From Streptosporangium amethystogenes (lineage in GTDB: Bacteria; Actinomycetota; Actinomycetes; Streptosporangiales; Streptosporangiaceae): a stretch of DNA of 64,000 nt. The notes below the pieces were generated by a model. The model saw only the letters and a program-made list of their open reading frames with translations, was not told the DNA's origin and made no database searches. Of this stretch, positions 53,019 to 61,400 are shown in pieces. The stretch spans positions 62,001 through 126,000 of the forward strand of contig NZ_JOEQ01000013.1 of the NCBI RefSeq assembly GCF_000721075.1, read 5' to 3'. Every line of letters begins with the position of its first letter. The stretch's first letter is position 1. A program made the translations under genes and the position numbers.

Positions 53019-53476
53019 GACTCACCGAGGCCGAAGACGGCCAGGCTGGTGAGGAGCCGCTCCAGGGTGATCGCCCCGGCCAGCGAGCCGTCACGTTCCA
53101 CCACTGCCACAATCGGGCTGCGTATCCTGGCCATCAGCGCGGCCACCTCAAGCAGGTTCGCGTCCACCGGGACGGTCACCGGCCTGGCGTGCTCGCGTGG
53201 CAGGCAGTCACCGACCGTGCGATTGCCCAGATCCTGCCAGAACTGGTCCGCGTAGGCCTCGTCGATGGTCCTGGCCAGCGCGGGATCCTCCTGGTAGGAG
53301 CCGGGCACGGCCAGCCTCAGCACCTGGGTGCCCGGAAGTACCAGCTTGGGCCGCGAGCGGTCGTCCACGATGATGAGCCCGGGCAGGCGGCCGATCACCA
53401 TGACCCGTACGGCCTTTGCGACGGAGTCACTCGTGGTGACCGTCGGAAGGCTCACCGCGATGTCGCGCGCTTGCAT
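53015..53476 (-). CDS. CBS-domain pair protein
   Basis: A 153-residue protein with two CBS motifs ([15 protein letters not shown] and [30 protein letters not shown]). CBS pairs bind adenosine nucleotides and gate transporters or enzymes. It overlaps the permease gene (ATGA), suggesting that it regulates that transporter. ATG 53476 follows GGAAGG. Confidence 0.86.
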   Translation of the reverse strand: MQARDIAVSLPTVTTSDSVAKAVRVMVIGRLPGLIIVDDRSRPKLVLPGTQVLRLAVPGSYQEDPALARTIDEAYADQFWQDLGNRTVGDCLPREHARPVTVPVDANLLEVAALMARIRSPIVAVVERDGSLAGAITLERLLTSLAVFGLGES

Positions 53477-53520
53477 GGCACCTTCCTGTCGGGTGAGATG
53501 GCGCACCGCGGGCGGCGTGC

Positions 53521-53787
53521 TCACGGTGTGCCTCCTGCGATCTCGGCCATCCGCTGTTCGAGAATGGCCAGCCTGTCGTCCACTGACCGGCTGTGCAGGA
53601 CCTGGGCGATCTGGTCGGCCTCGTCCTGCGCCAGGTGGATGGCCTGCGAGGGCTCATCACCCCCGCCGTATACCAAGATCCGCCGGGATCCGTTCCTGCC
53701 CACCATGACCGCCAGGTTCTGGCCGTCTCGGGTGGCGAAGTGGAACAGGACCCCTTCACCGGGCACGGTCGTACGTGCGATGTTCAT
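53521..53787 (-). CDS. Short protein resembling the N-terminal domain of KhtT-type antiporter regulators
   Basis: An 88-residue protein ([41 protein letters not shown]). It resembles the N-terminal domain of the cation:proton antiporter regulatory subunit KhtT, without the ligand-binding TrkA-C domain. It lies between an SPFH-like fragment and a CBS protein in an operon for a permease, so a transporter-regulating role is likely. ATG 53787 follows AAGGGAG at 11 bases; a GTG nearer it is an alternative. Family assignment is from memory and moderate. Confidence 0.6.
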   Translation of the reverse strand: MNIARTTVPGEGVLFHFATRDGQNLAVMVGRNGSRRILVYGGGDEPSQAIHLAQDEADQIAQVLHSRSVDDRLAILEQRMAEIAGGTP

Positions 53788-53821
53788 ATCGGTGGTCACT
53801 CCCTTCCACTCGAAGCCGCGG

Positions 53822-54166
53822 TCACGAGGCAAGTCGTTCCGCCCAGCGGATCAGGTCCTCCTGGAGTCGCACCTCGACACGGGTGAGTGCCACGAGCGTC
53901 ACCTCGACGCCCCAGTGGCAGGCCCCGTCATAGGCGTCGCCGGCCAGATCGACACACCGGGACAGCCGCGACAGATCACGCTCCCCGACGTACCGGCGGA
54001 TCTCGGCTTCGGCTGCGGCCAGCATGGCGGCGCCCGGCGAACCCGGATAGGAGGCGCACGCCGCGGGATCGGTGAGCAGAGCCTGGGCGACCGCGTTGAC
54101 GGTTATCGTGACACCGTCACGGGTGGCGGCTTCCAACCAGAGGACGCCGACATCGTTGGTACTCAT
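53822..54166 (-). CDS. Mini SPFH (stomatin-like) domain protein
   Basis: A 114-residue protein that reads like the middle of a stomatin/SPFH domain (LEAATRDGVTITVNAVAQALLTDPAACASYPGS.. AEAEIRRYVGERDLSRL.. HWGVEVTLVALTRVEV), but it lacks the membrane-anchor N-terminus and the coiled-coil tail. ATG 54166 follows GGAGAGG. It is the first gene of the leftward operon and divergent from the histidine kinase. It may act as a soluble partner of membrane proteins. Confidence 0.6.
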   Translation of the reverse strand: MSTNDVGVLWLEAATRDGVTITVNAVAQALLTDPAACASYPGSPGAAMLAAAEAEIRRYVGERDLSRLSRCVDLAGDAYDGACHWGVEVTLVALTRVEVRLQEDLIRWAERLAS

Positions 54167-54337
54167 CGCCTCTCCTGCCTGTTGGTATCCGCCGCCCCTC
54201 CATCCCATCGGTGTCCCGGCTCTGTCACCATCGGGGCCAGCACCCATCTGATCAGGGGTGGAACGTGTAGAAGCGGCACGAGAAGATGGGGGACGCCCCC
54301 CATGGACAAGCCGTTCGACGGCCGGGAGGCTGGTGAG

Positions 54338-55339
54338 ATGAGCGAGCGCCCCCAAAAGGTGGCAGGAGCGCGCAGCCCGGCGCGCATCCTGTTCAAACGC
54401 CTGTTCGTGATCAACGGACTGGTCTTCACGGTCGGTACGCTGGTGCTCGCCCTCTCCCCCGCCACCGTGTCCTCGCCGGTGCTGCTGACCGAGATCCCGG
54501 TGCTGACGGTCGGCCTGGCGCTGATACTGGCCGCCAACGCGCTGCTGCTGCGCACCAGCCTGGCCCCGCTCGAGGCGCTCACGACCCTGATGCAGCGGGT
54601 GAACCTGCTGCATCCGCTGGACCGGCTGCCCAGCGACGGCAACGGCGATCTGACCCACCTGATCGACACGTTCAACGCGATGCTGGACCGGTTGGAGGCC
54701 GAGCACAACGCCAGCAGCGCCCATGCCCTGGCCGCGCAGGAGGGCGAGCGACGGCGCATCGCCCGCGAGCTGCACGACGAGATCGGCCAGAGCCTCACCG
54801 TGGTCCTGCTGAGCCTCAAACACGCCGCCGACCGCGCACCCGACGATCTACGCGAGGAGCTGCGCGGGGTGCAGGAGAGCGTCCGCGCGAGCCTGGACGA
54901 GGTGGGGCAGGTCGCCCGCCGCCTGCGCCCCGGCGTACTGGAGGATCTCGGCCTGCAGAGCGCCCTCAACGCGCTGAGCAGCGACTTCTCCCAGAGCAGC
55001 GGCGTTCCCGTGACCCGCAGGGTCGATCCAGAGCTGCCCTCGCTGAGCGAGGACGTCGAACTGGTCATCTACCGCATCGCCCAGGAGGGCCTGACCAACG
55101 CGGCCAGGCACGCCTGTGCCTCCCGGGTCGAGCTGTCCCTGACCACGGGGCCCGGCGGCCTGGAGTTGCGCATCACCGACAACGGCCGCGGTGGCGTGCG
55201 TCAGGACGGGGCGGGGATCCGCGGGATGCGCGAGCGCGCCATGCTCATCGGCGCCCGCCTGACCATGACCTCTCCTCAGGGCGGCGGCACCGACGTCCGG
55301 CTCACCGTGCCGGCCGAGAACAAGCAAGGAAGCCGATGA
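54338..55339 (+). CDS. NarL-type sensor histidine kinase
   Basis: A 333-residue membrane kinase: two helices near residues 20-72 (LFVINGLVFTVGTLVLAL; LTEIPVLTVGLALILAANALLL), a HAMP-like linker, the HisKA_3 motif RRRIARELHDEIGQSL, and an HATPase end (NGRGGVRQDGAGIRGMRERA). It lacks an extracytoplasmic sensor domain, so it may sense the membrane state. ATG 54338 follows GGGAGG by 8 bases; ATG 54302 is an alternative. It overlaps the response regulator downstream (ATGA). Confidence 0.88.
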   Translation: MSERPQKVAGARSPARILFKRLFVINGLVFTVGTLVLALSPATVSSPVLLTEIPVLTVGLALILAANALLLRTSLAPLEALTTLMQRVNLLHPLDRLPSDGNGDLTHLIDTFNAMLDRLEAEHNASSAHALAAQEGERRRIARELHDEIGQSLTVVLLSLKHAADRAPDDLREELRGVQESVRASLDEVGQVARRLRPGVLEDLGLQSALNALSSDFSQSSGVPVTRRVDPELPSLSEDVELVIYRIAQEGLTNAARHACASRVELSLTTGPGGLELRITDNGRGGVRQDGAGIRGMRERAMLIGARLTMTSPQGGGTDVRLTVPAENKQGSR

Positions 55340-55986
55340 ACCCCACCAGGATCCTGCTGGCCGACGACCATGCCCTGGTCCGCCGCGGGCTGCGGCTGAT
55401 TCTGGACGCCGAGCCCGACCTCACCGTGGTGGCCGAGGCGGCCAACGGCGCCGAGGCGGTGGAGGCGGCCGTACCTGAGGCGATCGACCTGGCGATCCTC
55501 GACATCGCGATGCCGCGGATGACCGGCCTGCAGGCGGCCCGCGAGATCTCGCGGCGCGCGCCCGGCATCCGGCTGCTGATCCTGTCGATGTACGACAACG
55601 AGCAGTACTTCTTCGAGGCGCTCAAGGCGGGGGCCTCGGGGTACGTGCTGAAGTCGGTGGCCGATCGCGACCTGCTGGAGGCGTGCAGGGCGGCGATGCG
55701 CGGCGAGCCGTTCCTGTACCCGGGCGCCGTCACCGCCCTGATCCGGCACTACCTGCAGCGCGACAGGCTGGGAGAGGCGATTCCGGAGAGCATCCTGACC
55801 CCGCGCGAGGAGGAGATCGTCAAGCTGATCGCCGAGGGCAACTCGGCCAAGCAGATCGCCGAGACCCTGTTCATCAGCGCGAAGACAGTCGATCGGCATC
55901 GGGCCAACATCCTGCAGAAACTCGGCATGCGCGACCGGCTCGACCTCACCAGGTACGCCATCCGCGCGGGTCTGATCGAGCCCTGA
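55336..55986 (+). CDS. NarL-type response regulator
   Basis: A 216-residue regulator with receiver domain (ILLADDHALVRRG; phosphorylation Asp in DLAILDIAMPRMTG) and a LuxR-type helix-turn-helix (LTPREEEIVKLIAEGNSAKQIAETLFISAKTVDRHRANIL). It is translationally coupled to the kinase and differs from DevR. Targets are unknown; the divergent ion-transport operon is an obvious candidate. Confidence 0.92.
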   Translation: MNPTRILLADDHALVRRGLRLILDAEPDLTVVAEAANGAEAVEAAVPEAIDLAILDIAMPRMTGLQAAREISRRAPGIRLLILSMYDNEQYFFEALKAGASGYVLKSVADRDLLEACRAAMRGEPFLYPGAVTALIRHYLQRDRLGEAIPESILTPREEEIVKLIAEGNSAKQIAETLFISAKTVDRHRANILQKLGMRDRLDLTRYAIRAGLIEP

Positions 55987-56034
55987 GGGCATCGGTGGAC
56001 CTGGCCGTCCCACCGCTCCTTCGCGGCCTTCGGA

Positions 56035-57036
56035 TCAGCCCGGCCCGCTTTCTTCCAGTACGTCGGTGACCGGCCGCCGCACGCTCTCGCTCTCGTCGGA
56101 GGTGAAGCCCATGCGTATGATCATCTGGGGGTGCTCGCCCGACAGCAGTTCCTGCCGCAGGAACTCCCGCAGGTGGAACATCTCCAGCGCCTGGGTGTGG
56201 AAGGCCGCGCTGACGTCGTAGGCGGAGGCGTGCAGCAGGACCCGCTGCAACGCCTGGCCCGCCGCGATCCAGTCCTCGCGGGAGTCCGCCGGCGTGGTCA
56301 GCACCGCCACGATTCCGGTGGAGGTGGAGCGGAACTGGTCGGCGTCGTCGCCCCAGGGGTGACCGTGGGCATAGTCGCGCTGGGCGAAGTGCGGATGGGT
56401 CCGTCTGGGTTCGCGCGGATAGGCCCGCGCCGGAACGCCGTCCTTGCGGGGGCTTCCCGGCGGCTGGGCCCAGCGGATCATCTCCAGGGTGAACAGCCGG
56501 TCCTGGGACTGCACGTCCTCGGCGGCGCAGGTGAGCGCGGCGAGCACTCGGACGGCGGCCTCGGACCTGACCGGCGTCAACCGTGCTCCCTCGGCGTTCG
56601 CCTGGCAGGCGAACGCCTCGATGAGACGGTCCGCCACGGGCACCTCGGTGAATCCGGCGCGGTGGGTGCGGCGGCGTTCGATCTCGGCGTGCAGCAGCCG
56701 GGTGTGCTCGTCCGGGGCGACGGCCGCCCCCATCCGTACCGTCGCCAGCAGGGCGGGACGGTCGGGGTCGGGCAGCACGCGCACCTGCGGTTCGCAGCCG
56801 AGCACGCGCAGCGCGAGCCGTACGTTCATCAGGGCGGCACCGCAGCTGATCAGCATTTCCCGGCCCTCGGGATCGCCGAGCCGTAGTTTCCGCTCGCTGT
56901 CGGCCCGCAGCGCGATCTCCTCACCGTCGACGGTGAAGGACCACGGTTGAGTGTTGTGCACCGATGGTGCCCACACGGCGGCCTGTATCGCCGTGTGGAT
57001 CGCCGAGGTGATCTCCTCGGTGGTACGCGCGATCAT
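56035..57036 (-). CDS. Acg-like nitroreductase-fold flavoprotein
   Basis: A 333-residue nitroreductase-fold protein (AAVWAPSVHNTQPWSF, ERRRTHRAGF, AGQALQRVLLHASAYDVSAAFHTQALE) resembling mycobacterial Acg (Rv2032), a DosR-regulon member that binds FMN tightly but is poorly active as a reductase; it may store flavin. ATG 57036 follows GGAGG and lies 3 bases after the CBS stop, so it is co-transcribed. The gene pair CBS-Acg repeats the neighbourhood of the mycobacterial dormancy regulon. Confidence 0.88.
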   Translation of the reverse strand: MIARTTEEITSAIHTAIQAAVWAPSVHNTQPWSFTVDGEEIALRADSERKLRLGDPEGREMLISCGAALMNVRLALRVLGCEPQVRVLPDPDRPALLATVRMGAAVAPDEHTRLLHAEIERRRTHRAGFTEVPVADRLIEAFACQANAEGARLTPVRSEAAVRVLAALTCAAEDVQSQDRLFTLEMIRWAQPPGSPRKDGVPARAYPREPRRTHPHFAQRDYAHGHPWGDDADQFRSTSTGIVAVLTTPADSREDWIAAGQALQRVLLHASAYDVSAAFHTQALEMFHLREFLRQELLSGEHPQMIIRMGFTSDESESVRRPVTDVLEESGPG

Positions 57037-57039
57037 GAC

Positions 57040-57546
57040 TCAGCCTCCGTCACGGGTAAAGGGATCGTCAGCCCCGTGGGACCTGGGCAGGACGGGGACC
57101 AGGCGGAACATCCCCGTCATCAGCTCCGGCGGCTCCTCCTCCTCGGTGATCAGGCCGGCCACGGCCCGCAGCACGTCGGTGACGGTCACCATACCCACCA
57201 GCCTGTTGGACTCCCCCAGAACAGGAATCGCGTCGACACCGGCGCCGATCATGGCCACCGCCGCGTCGCCCAGGCGCGCGTCGAGGGTGGTGTGCGGGCA
57301 GCGGTGCTCGGCCAGCAACGAGTGGACCTGGGCGCGCGACTGCTCGACCGGGCCGCCTGACCAGCGGGCGGCGAGATCCTCCTGGGTGAGAACACCGCGT
57401 AGGCAGCCGTTCCGGTCGACGACCGGCAGGTGATGGACACTCGCGCGACGCATGATCTCCCAGGCCATGAGCGGGGACTCGTCGGGTTCGACGACGACCA
57501 GCGTCCGGCTCATCACCCGTGCCACCCTGAGGCTCTGCACGTCCAT
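57040..57546 (-). CDS. CBS-domain protein, Hrp1-like
   Basis: A 168-residue protein with two CBS domains (VSRT-type VARVMSRTLVVVEPDESPLMAWEIM; IPVLGESNRLVGMVTVTDVLRAV), similar to mycobacterial hypoxic response protein 1 (Rv2626c). ATG 57546 is chosen because it overlaps the stop of a small upstream frame as TGATG. It is followed 3 bases later by the acg-like gene. Its promoter seems to be that of a lost USP gene, so it is probably DosR-controlled. Confidence 0.88.
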   Translation of the reverse strand: MDVQSLRVARVMSRTLVVVEPDESPLMAWEIMRRASVHHLPVVDRNGCLRGVLTQEDLAARWSGGPVEQSRAQVHSLLAEHRCPHTTLDARLGDAAVAMIGAGVDAIPVLGESNRLVGMVTVTDVLRAVAGLITEEEEPPELMTGMFRLVPVLPRSHGADDPFTRDGG

Positions 57547-57647
57547 CACGCCTCACCCCGGGTATGGCGTGTCGTCGGACCCGGCGCGGCGTCGTCGGCC
57601 CACGAGGAAGGTGAGCCTTCCGTGCCCGCCACCAGCTGCGCTGTCAT
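57546..57647 (-). pseudogene. USP gene remnant retained as a coupled leader frame
   Basis: A 33-codon frame, MTAQLVAGTEGSPSSWADDAA and a short tail, is the start of a universal stress protein (compare USP A: MTAQVVVGTDGS...AWAADDAV) with an internal deletion, then unrelated sequence. Its 5' region, including a DosR box 79-92 bases upstream and blocks shared with the USP A leader, is kept. The stop overlaps the CBS start (TGATG), so ribosomes finishing the stub can restart on the CBS gene. It looks like a promoter and leader captured by the CBS-acg operon. Confidence 0.78.
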
Positions 57648-57949
57648 CTTCTCCCCCTCCACCCTCTCCCCTCCATCAGACCGGCTCCCCGTGTTCTCCG
57701 CAGTGGCCGAAAGACCCGCTCGCCGGGGACTTCCGGCCCCCATCTTCCTACCCGGCCCGGGGTGGAATACCGGCCGAGGGGAACATCCCCTGCGAGGGCG
57801 ATTCGCCCCGAGGCGGCCCGCCGCCCTGCCGGGTACTGTTTTCCTCTCGGAAGAGGAGAGGGGCGGTGGCCGAAAAACCCACGAAGCCCTTGCACGGTCA
57901 GCTTGACGATGCCAGATCTTTGCTCGTTCTGTTCTAGTGGGAGATTTTG
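57648..57949. other. Shared promoter region of the CBS-acg operon and the XRE-PPOX gene
   Basis: Leftward, it repeats the USP A leader, with the box at 57726. Rightward, the only features are a small TCCTCTCGGAAGAGGA hairpin at 57842-57857 and a TTGACG at 57903 that could be a -35. No gene is convincing. Confidence 0.55.
57726..57739. promoter_or_regulatory. DosR box of the USP-remnant/CBS-acg promoter
   Basis: GGGACTTCCGGCCC differs from the USP A box (GGGACTTCCGTCCC) by one base and lies at the same distance (79 versus 75 bases) before the former USP start. Confidence 0.75.
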
Positions 57950-58621
57950 ATGACCGAACATATGGCAACCCCGGGCGACCTGGGCCGCCGACTGGCCAGG
58001 CGACGTGAGGAGGTGCAGCTGAGCCGCGAGCAACTGGCCGACCGGGCCGGCATCGACCCCGGATATCTCGGCTACCTGGAGGAGACCGCCGCCTCCCCCA
58101 CCCTCGACACCGTGCGCAAACTGGCCAACGCCCTGGACACCGGCATCGAGGAGCTCCTCGGCGCGACGATGAACCTGCCTTCCGGGCACGGCCGCCCCGC
58201 CCCCCACGCCCACCTGGAGAAGCTGCAGCCCGACGAGTGCCTGCGGCTGATCGCCCCCGGCGGTGTCGGCAGGGTCGCCTTCGAGGAGCCCGCGGGACTG
58301 ACGATCCTGCCGGTCAACTACGTACTGCACGACAACTCGGTGATCGTCCGCACCGCGGTCGGCGGTCCCCTCGACAGCAACCTGCGCACCGGTGTCCGGG
58401 GGGTCGAGTTCAAGATCTCATTCGAGATCGACCGGATCGACGACGCCGCCCGTGAAGGATGGAGCGTGCTCATCCGAGGTGGCGCCCACCATGTCTCCGC
58501 CGACGAGCAGGCCGAGGCCGCCGCCTCGGGAGTCGAGCCCTGGGCGGGCGGCGACCGCGAGCTCTACCTCAGGATCATCCCCAGCGAGATCACCGGACGG
58601 CGCATCCGGCACACTCCGTGA
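57950..58621 (+). CDS. XRE helix-turn-helix protein with PPOX flavin-binding domain
   Basis: A 223-residue fusion. Residues about 10-70 form a lambda-repressor type HTH (LSREQLADRAGIDPGYLGYLEETAASPTLDTVRKLANAL); the rest is a PPOX split barrel (GGVGRVAFEEPAGLTILPVNYVLHDNSVIVRTAVGG; GWSVLIRGGAHHV). This combination would make a flavin- or F420-responsive transcription factor. ATG 57950 follows GGGAG. Divergent from the USP remnant/CBS-acg operon, which it may control. Confidence 0.88.
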   Translation: MTEHMATPGDLGRRLARRREEVQLSREQLADRAGIDPGYLGYLEETAASPTLDTVRKLANALDTGIEELLGATMNLPSGHGRPAPHAHLEKLQPDECLRLIAPGGVGRVAFEEPAGLTILPVNYVLHDNSVIVRTAVGGPLDSNLRTGVRGVEFKISFEIDRIDDAAREGWSVLIRGGAHHVSADEQAEAAASGVEPWAGGDRELYLRIIPSEITGRRIRHTP

Positions 58622-58629
58622 CAGCCGGC

Positions 58630-58643
58630 AGGACATTCGCCCG
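58630..58643. promoter_or_regulatory. Weak DosR-like box upstream of spo0M
   Basis: AGGACATTCGCCCG keeps GGAC-N4-GCCC and lies 9 bases after the XRE-PPOX stop and 125 bases before spo0M. Confidence 0.35.
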
Positions 58644-58767
58644 CCGCCGAGTCGGCGGGCGGTACCTCCGTTCCACCGGCGCCGCCTGACAGCGGCCCGG
58701 GAACCCAGGCCGCCTGGTGATCGTTTGCTCTTCGGTCACGTTCAACGGACAGGCAGGAGAGGAAGCT

Positions 58768-59727
58768 GTGATCTTCAAACGGATGCTGGGAGCCTTCGGT
58801 GTCGGGGCCCCGTCGGTGGACACCGTCCTGTCCACCCCGCGCGTGCAACCCGGCGGGCTGCTGCGCGGAGAGGTAAGGATCAAGGGCGGGGACTTCGACG
58901 CCGATATCGAGTACATCACGCTTGGCCTGGTCACCCGGGTGGAATCTGAGCACGGCGAGGGTGAGCAGATCGGCCTGATGGAACTTCACCGTACGCAGGT
59001 CTCTGGACCGTTCCGGCTGCGCAGCGGAGAGGACAGGACCGTCCCCTTCCAGTTCCCCGTCCCCTGGGAGGCACCGATCACCGAGATCGCCGGGCAGCAC
59101 CTGCACGGCATGGGCATGGGGGTGCGCACCGAGCTGGCGATCGCCGCGGCGGTCGACAAGGGCGACCTGGATCCGGTCGAGATCGAGCCGCTGGCCTCCC
59201 AGGAGGCGTTCCTGCGGGCGTTCTCCCAGCTCGGCTTCCACTTCAAGAGCGCCGACCTGGAGCATGGCCACATCTACGGGGTGAGCCAGCAGCTGCCGTT
59301 CTACCAGGAGATCGAGTTCTATCCGCCGCCCGCCTACTCCGGGCAGATCAACGAGGTCGAGCTGACCTTCATCGCCAACCCCGGCGGGCTGGACATCGTC
59401 CTGGAGGCCGACAAGCGTGCCGGCGGCCACGGCGGGGACGCCTTCGGCCGCTGGCAGACCGGCCACCAGGAGGCGCCGCACCGCGACTGGGTCTCGGAGA
59501 TCAACAGCTGGCTGACCACGCTGTCCCAGTACTCCCACGGTGGCGGCCACTACGGCGGTCACGACCCGTACGCCCACGGCGGCGGCCACCACGACGGCCA
59601 CCATGGGGGGCACGGCGGTCCGGGTATGGGAGCGGTGGTGGCCGCCGGCGCGGCCGGCCTGGTCGGCGGCTACGTGGCCGCCGAGTTGGTCGAGGAGATC
59701 TTCGAAGACGAGGAAGAGGAGGAGTGA
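58768..59727 (+). CDS. Spo0M-like sporulation-control protein
   Basis: A 319-residue Spo0M/arrestin-like protein: FKRMLGAFGVGAPSVDTVL at the start, two beta-sandwich halves (GGLLRGEVRIKGGDFDADIEY; PFQFPVPWEAPITE) and a C-terminal His/Gly-rich tail (HGGGHYGGHDPYAHGGGHHDGHHGG) ending in a glycine/alanine helix and acidic EEIFEDEEEEE. The His-rich tail could bind metals. Spo0M influences cell shape and sporulation in Bacillus; its role here is inferred. GTG 58768 follows AGGAGAGGA. Confidence 0.88.
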   Translation: MIFKRMLGAFGVGAPSVDTVLSTPRVQPGGLLRGEVRIKGGDFDADIEYITLGLVTRVESEHGEGEQIGLMELHRTQVSGPFRLRSGEDRTVPFQFPVPWEAPITEIAGQHLHGMGMGVRTELAIAAAVDKGDLDPVEIEPLASQEAFLRAFSQLGFHFKSADLEHGHIYGVSQQLPFYQEIEFYPPPAYSGQINEVELTFIANPGGLDIVLEADKRAGGHGGDAFGRWQTGHQEAPHRDWVSEINSWLTTLSQYSHGGGHYGGHDPYAHGGGHHDGHHGGHGGPGMGAVVAAGAAGLVGGYVAAELVEEIFEDEEEEE

Positions 59728-59771
59728 CCGGGCGGGGCCCGGCACGGTGAGCCCGGGCGGGGCAGGACGGT

Positions 59772-59807
59772 GACGGCCCGCCCCGCGACCTCGCGGGGCG
59801 GGCCGTC
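59772..59807. terminator. Bidirectional terminator between spo0M and the MFS gene
   Basis: A perfect 16-bp stem (arms about GACGGCCCGCCCCGCG and its complement) with an ACCT loop, just before the convergent MFS stop. Confidence 0.88.
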
Positions 59808-59816
59808 GTCATCCGC

Positions 59817-61355
59817 TCAGTCCGCCAGGTCCACGGTGTCGCGCAGCCTGATCGGCTTGAGGAAGAGCACGGCGACGACACCCACCGCGGCGATCGCGGC
59901 GGAGATCAGGAAGATGTGCCCGGTGGCGTCGCCGTACGCCGCGCGCACGACGGTCCTCGCGGCTTCGGGCATCGCCTCAAGGTTGAGGGTGCTGCCCCCG
60001 GAGCCGGACGGCCGGATGCCCGCCTTCGCGAAGCCCTCGGCGATACCGGTGGCCACCCGGCTGGCCAGCACCGCGCCCAGCACCGAGACCCCGATGGTGC
60101 CGCCCAGCGAGCGGAAGAAGGTGATCGCGCCGCTGGCGGCACCCAGTTCCCGCAGCGGGACGACGTTCTGGATGACCAGTACCAGGTTCTGCATGGACAT
60201 GCCGACGCCGATGCCGACCAGCAGCATCGCGGCCGAGATGAGCAGCAGCGAGGTCTCGTGGTCGATGAGGGACAGGCCGAGGAATCCGATGGTGAGCACC
60301 ACGGAACCCGCCACGATGTACGGCTTGACCTTGCCGCTCTTGGACACGAGCCGCCCGGAGATCGTGGAGGAGAGCAGCACGCCGAACATCATCGGGATGG
60401 TCAGCAGCCCGGCCTGGGTGGGGCTGTAGCCACGACCGATCTGGAAGTACTGCCCCAGGAAGACCGCTCCGCCGAACATCGCCATACCCACTGCGAGGCT
60501 GGCCACGATGGCCAGGGCGGGGGTGCGCCTGCGGACGATGTGGATCGGCACGACCGGCTCACCGACCCGTGACTCCACCCAGGTGGCGACGGCCAGGATC
60601 AGAACCCCGCCGCCGGCCATGGCCGCGGTCTGCCAGGAGATCCAGTCGAAGGAGTTGCCGACGAAGGTGATCCAGATGAGCAGGACGCTGACGCCCGCGG
60701 CGATCAGCGTGGCGCCCACGTAGTCGATCTTGACATTCGGGCGGCGGACCGAGACCACCTTGAGCGTCTTGTGCAGCAGGACGAAGGCGATCGCGGTGAA
60801 CGGCACGGCGATGAAGAAGCACCAGCGCCAGCCCAGCCACGAGGTGTCGGCGATCAGGCCACCGAGGAGCGGGCCGCCCACGGTGGCCACGGCCATCACC
60901 CCGCCCAGATAGCCGTTGTAGCGTCCTCGCTCCTTGGGGCTGATCATCGCGGCGATGATGACCTGGACCAGGACCTGCAGGGCCCCCATGCCCAGGCCCT
61001 GGATGGCGCGAAAGGCGATGAGCTGGCCGGCGTTCTGTGCGAACCCGCAGGCCAGCGAGCTGAGCATGAAGATGACGATGGAGATCTGGAGGAGCAGTTT
61101 CTTGCTGAACAGGTCTGCCAGCCGGCCCCAGATCGGGGTGGAGGCGGTCGCGGCGAGCAGTGACGCGGTGATCACCCAGGTGTACTGGGACTGGGTCCCG
61201 TCGAGCGCGCCGATGATCTGTGGCAGCGCCACCGACACGATCGTGCCGCTGATCATCGCGACGAACAGCACCAGAAGCAGGCCGCTGAGCGCTTCGAGAA
61301 TCTGCCGATGAGTCATCGGCTCCGTGCTTTGCGGCATGACCGCTTGGGTGCTCAC
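59817..61355 (-). CDS. MFS drug exporter, DHA2 (EmrB/QacA) type
   Basis: A 512-residue transporter with fourteen predicted helices. The motif WGRLADLFSKKLLL (motif A), FRAIQGLGMGALQ and VGGPLLGGLIAD are typical of DHA2 drug:H+ antiporters. GTG 61355 is used because GGAGG precedes it by 4 bases; an in-frame ATG lies six codons downstream. It is divergent from the TetR gene at 61464, with operator-like repeats between them, so this is a classical repressor-exporter pair. Confidence 0.9.
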   Translation of the reverse strand: MSTQAVMPQSTEPMTHRQILEALSGLLLVLFVAMISGTIVSVALPQIIGALDGTQSQYTWVITASLLAATASTPIWGRLADLFSKKLLLQISIVIFMLSSLACGFAQNAGQLIAFRAIQGLGMGALQVLVQVIIAAMISPKERGRYNGYLGGVMAVATVGGPLLGGLIADTSWLGWRWCFFIAVPFTAIAFVLLHKTLKVVSVRRPNVKIDYVGATLIAAGVSVLLIWITFVGNSFDWISWQTAAMAGGGVLILAVATWVESRVGEPVVPIHIVRRRTPALAIVASLAVGMAMFGGAVFLGQYFQIGRGYSPTQAGLLTIPMMFGVLLSSTISGRLVSKSGKVKPYIVAGSVVLTIGFLGLSLIDHETSLLLISAAMLLVGIGVGMSMQNLVLVIQNVVPLRELGAASGAITFFRSLGGTIGVSVLGAVLASRVATGIAEGFAKAGIRPSGSGGSTLNLEAMPEAARTVVRAAYGDATGHIFLISAAIAAVGVVAVLFLKPIRLRDTVDLAD

Positions 61356-61400
61356 ACAACCTCCATGTACGGGTAACTGGAACGGGCCATGACACCATAC

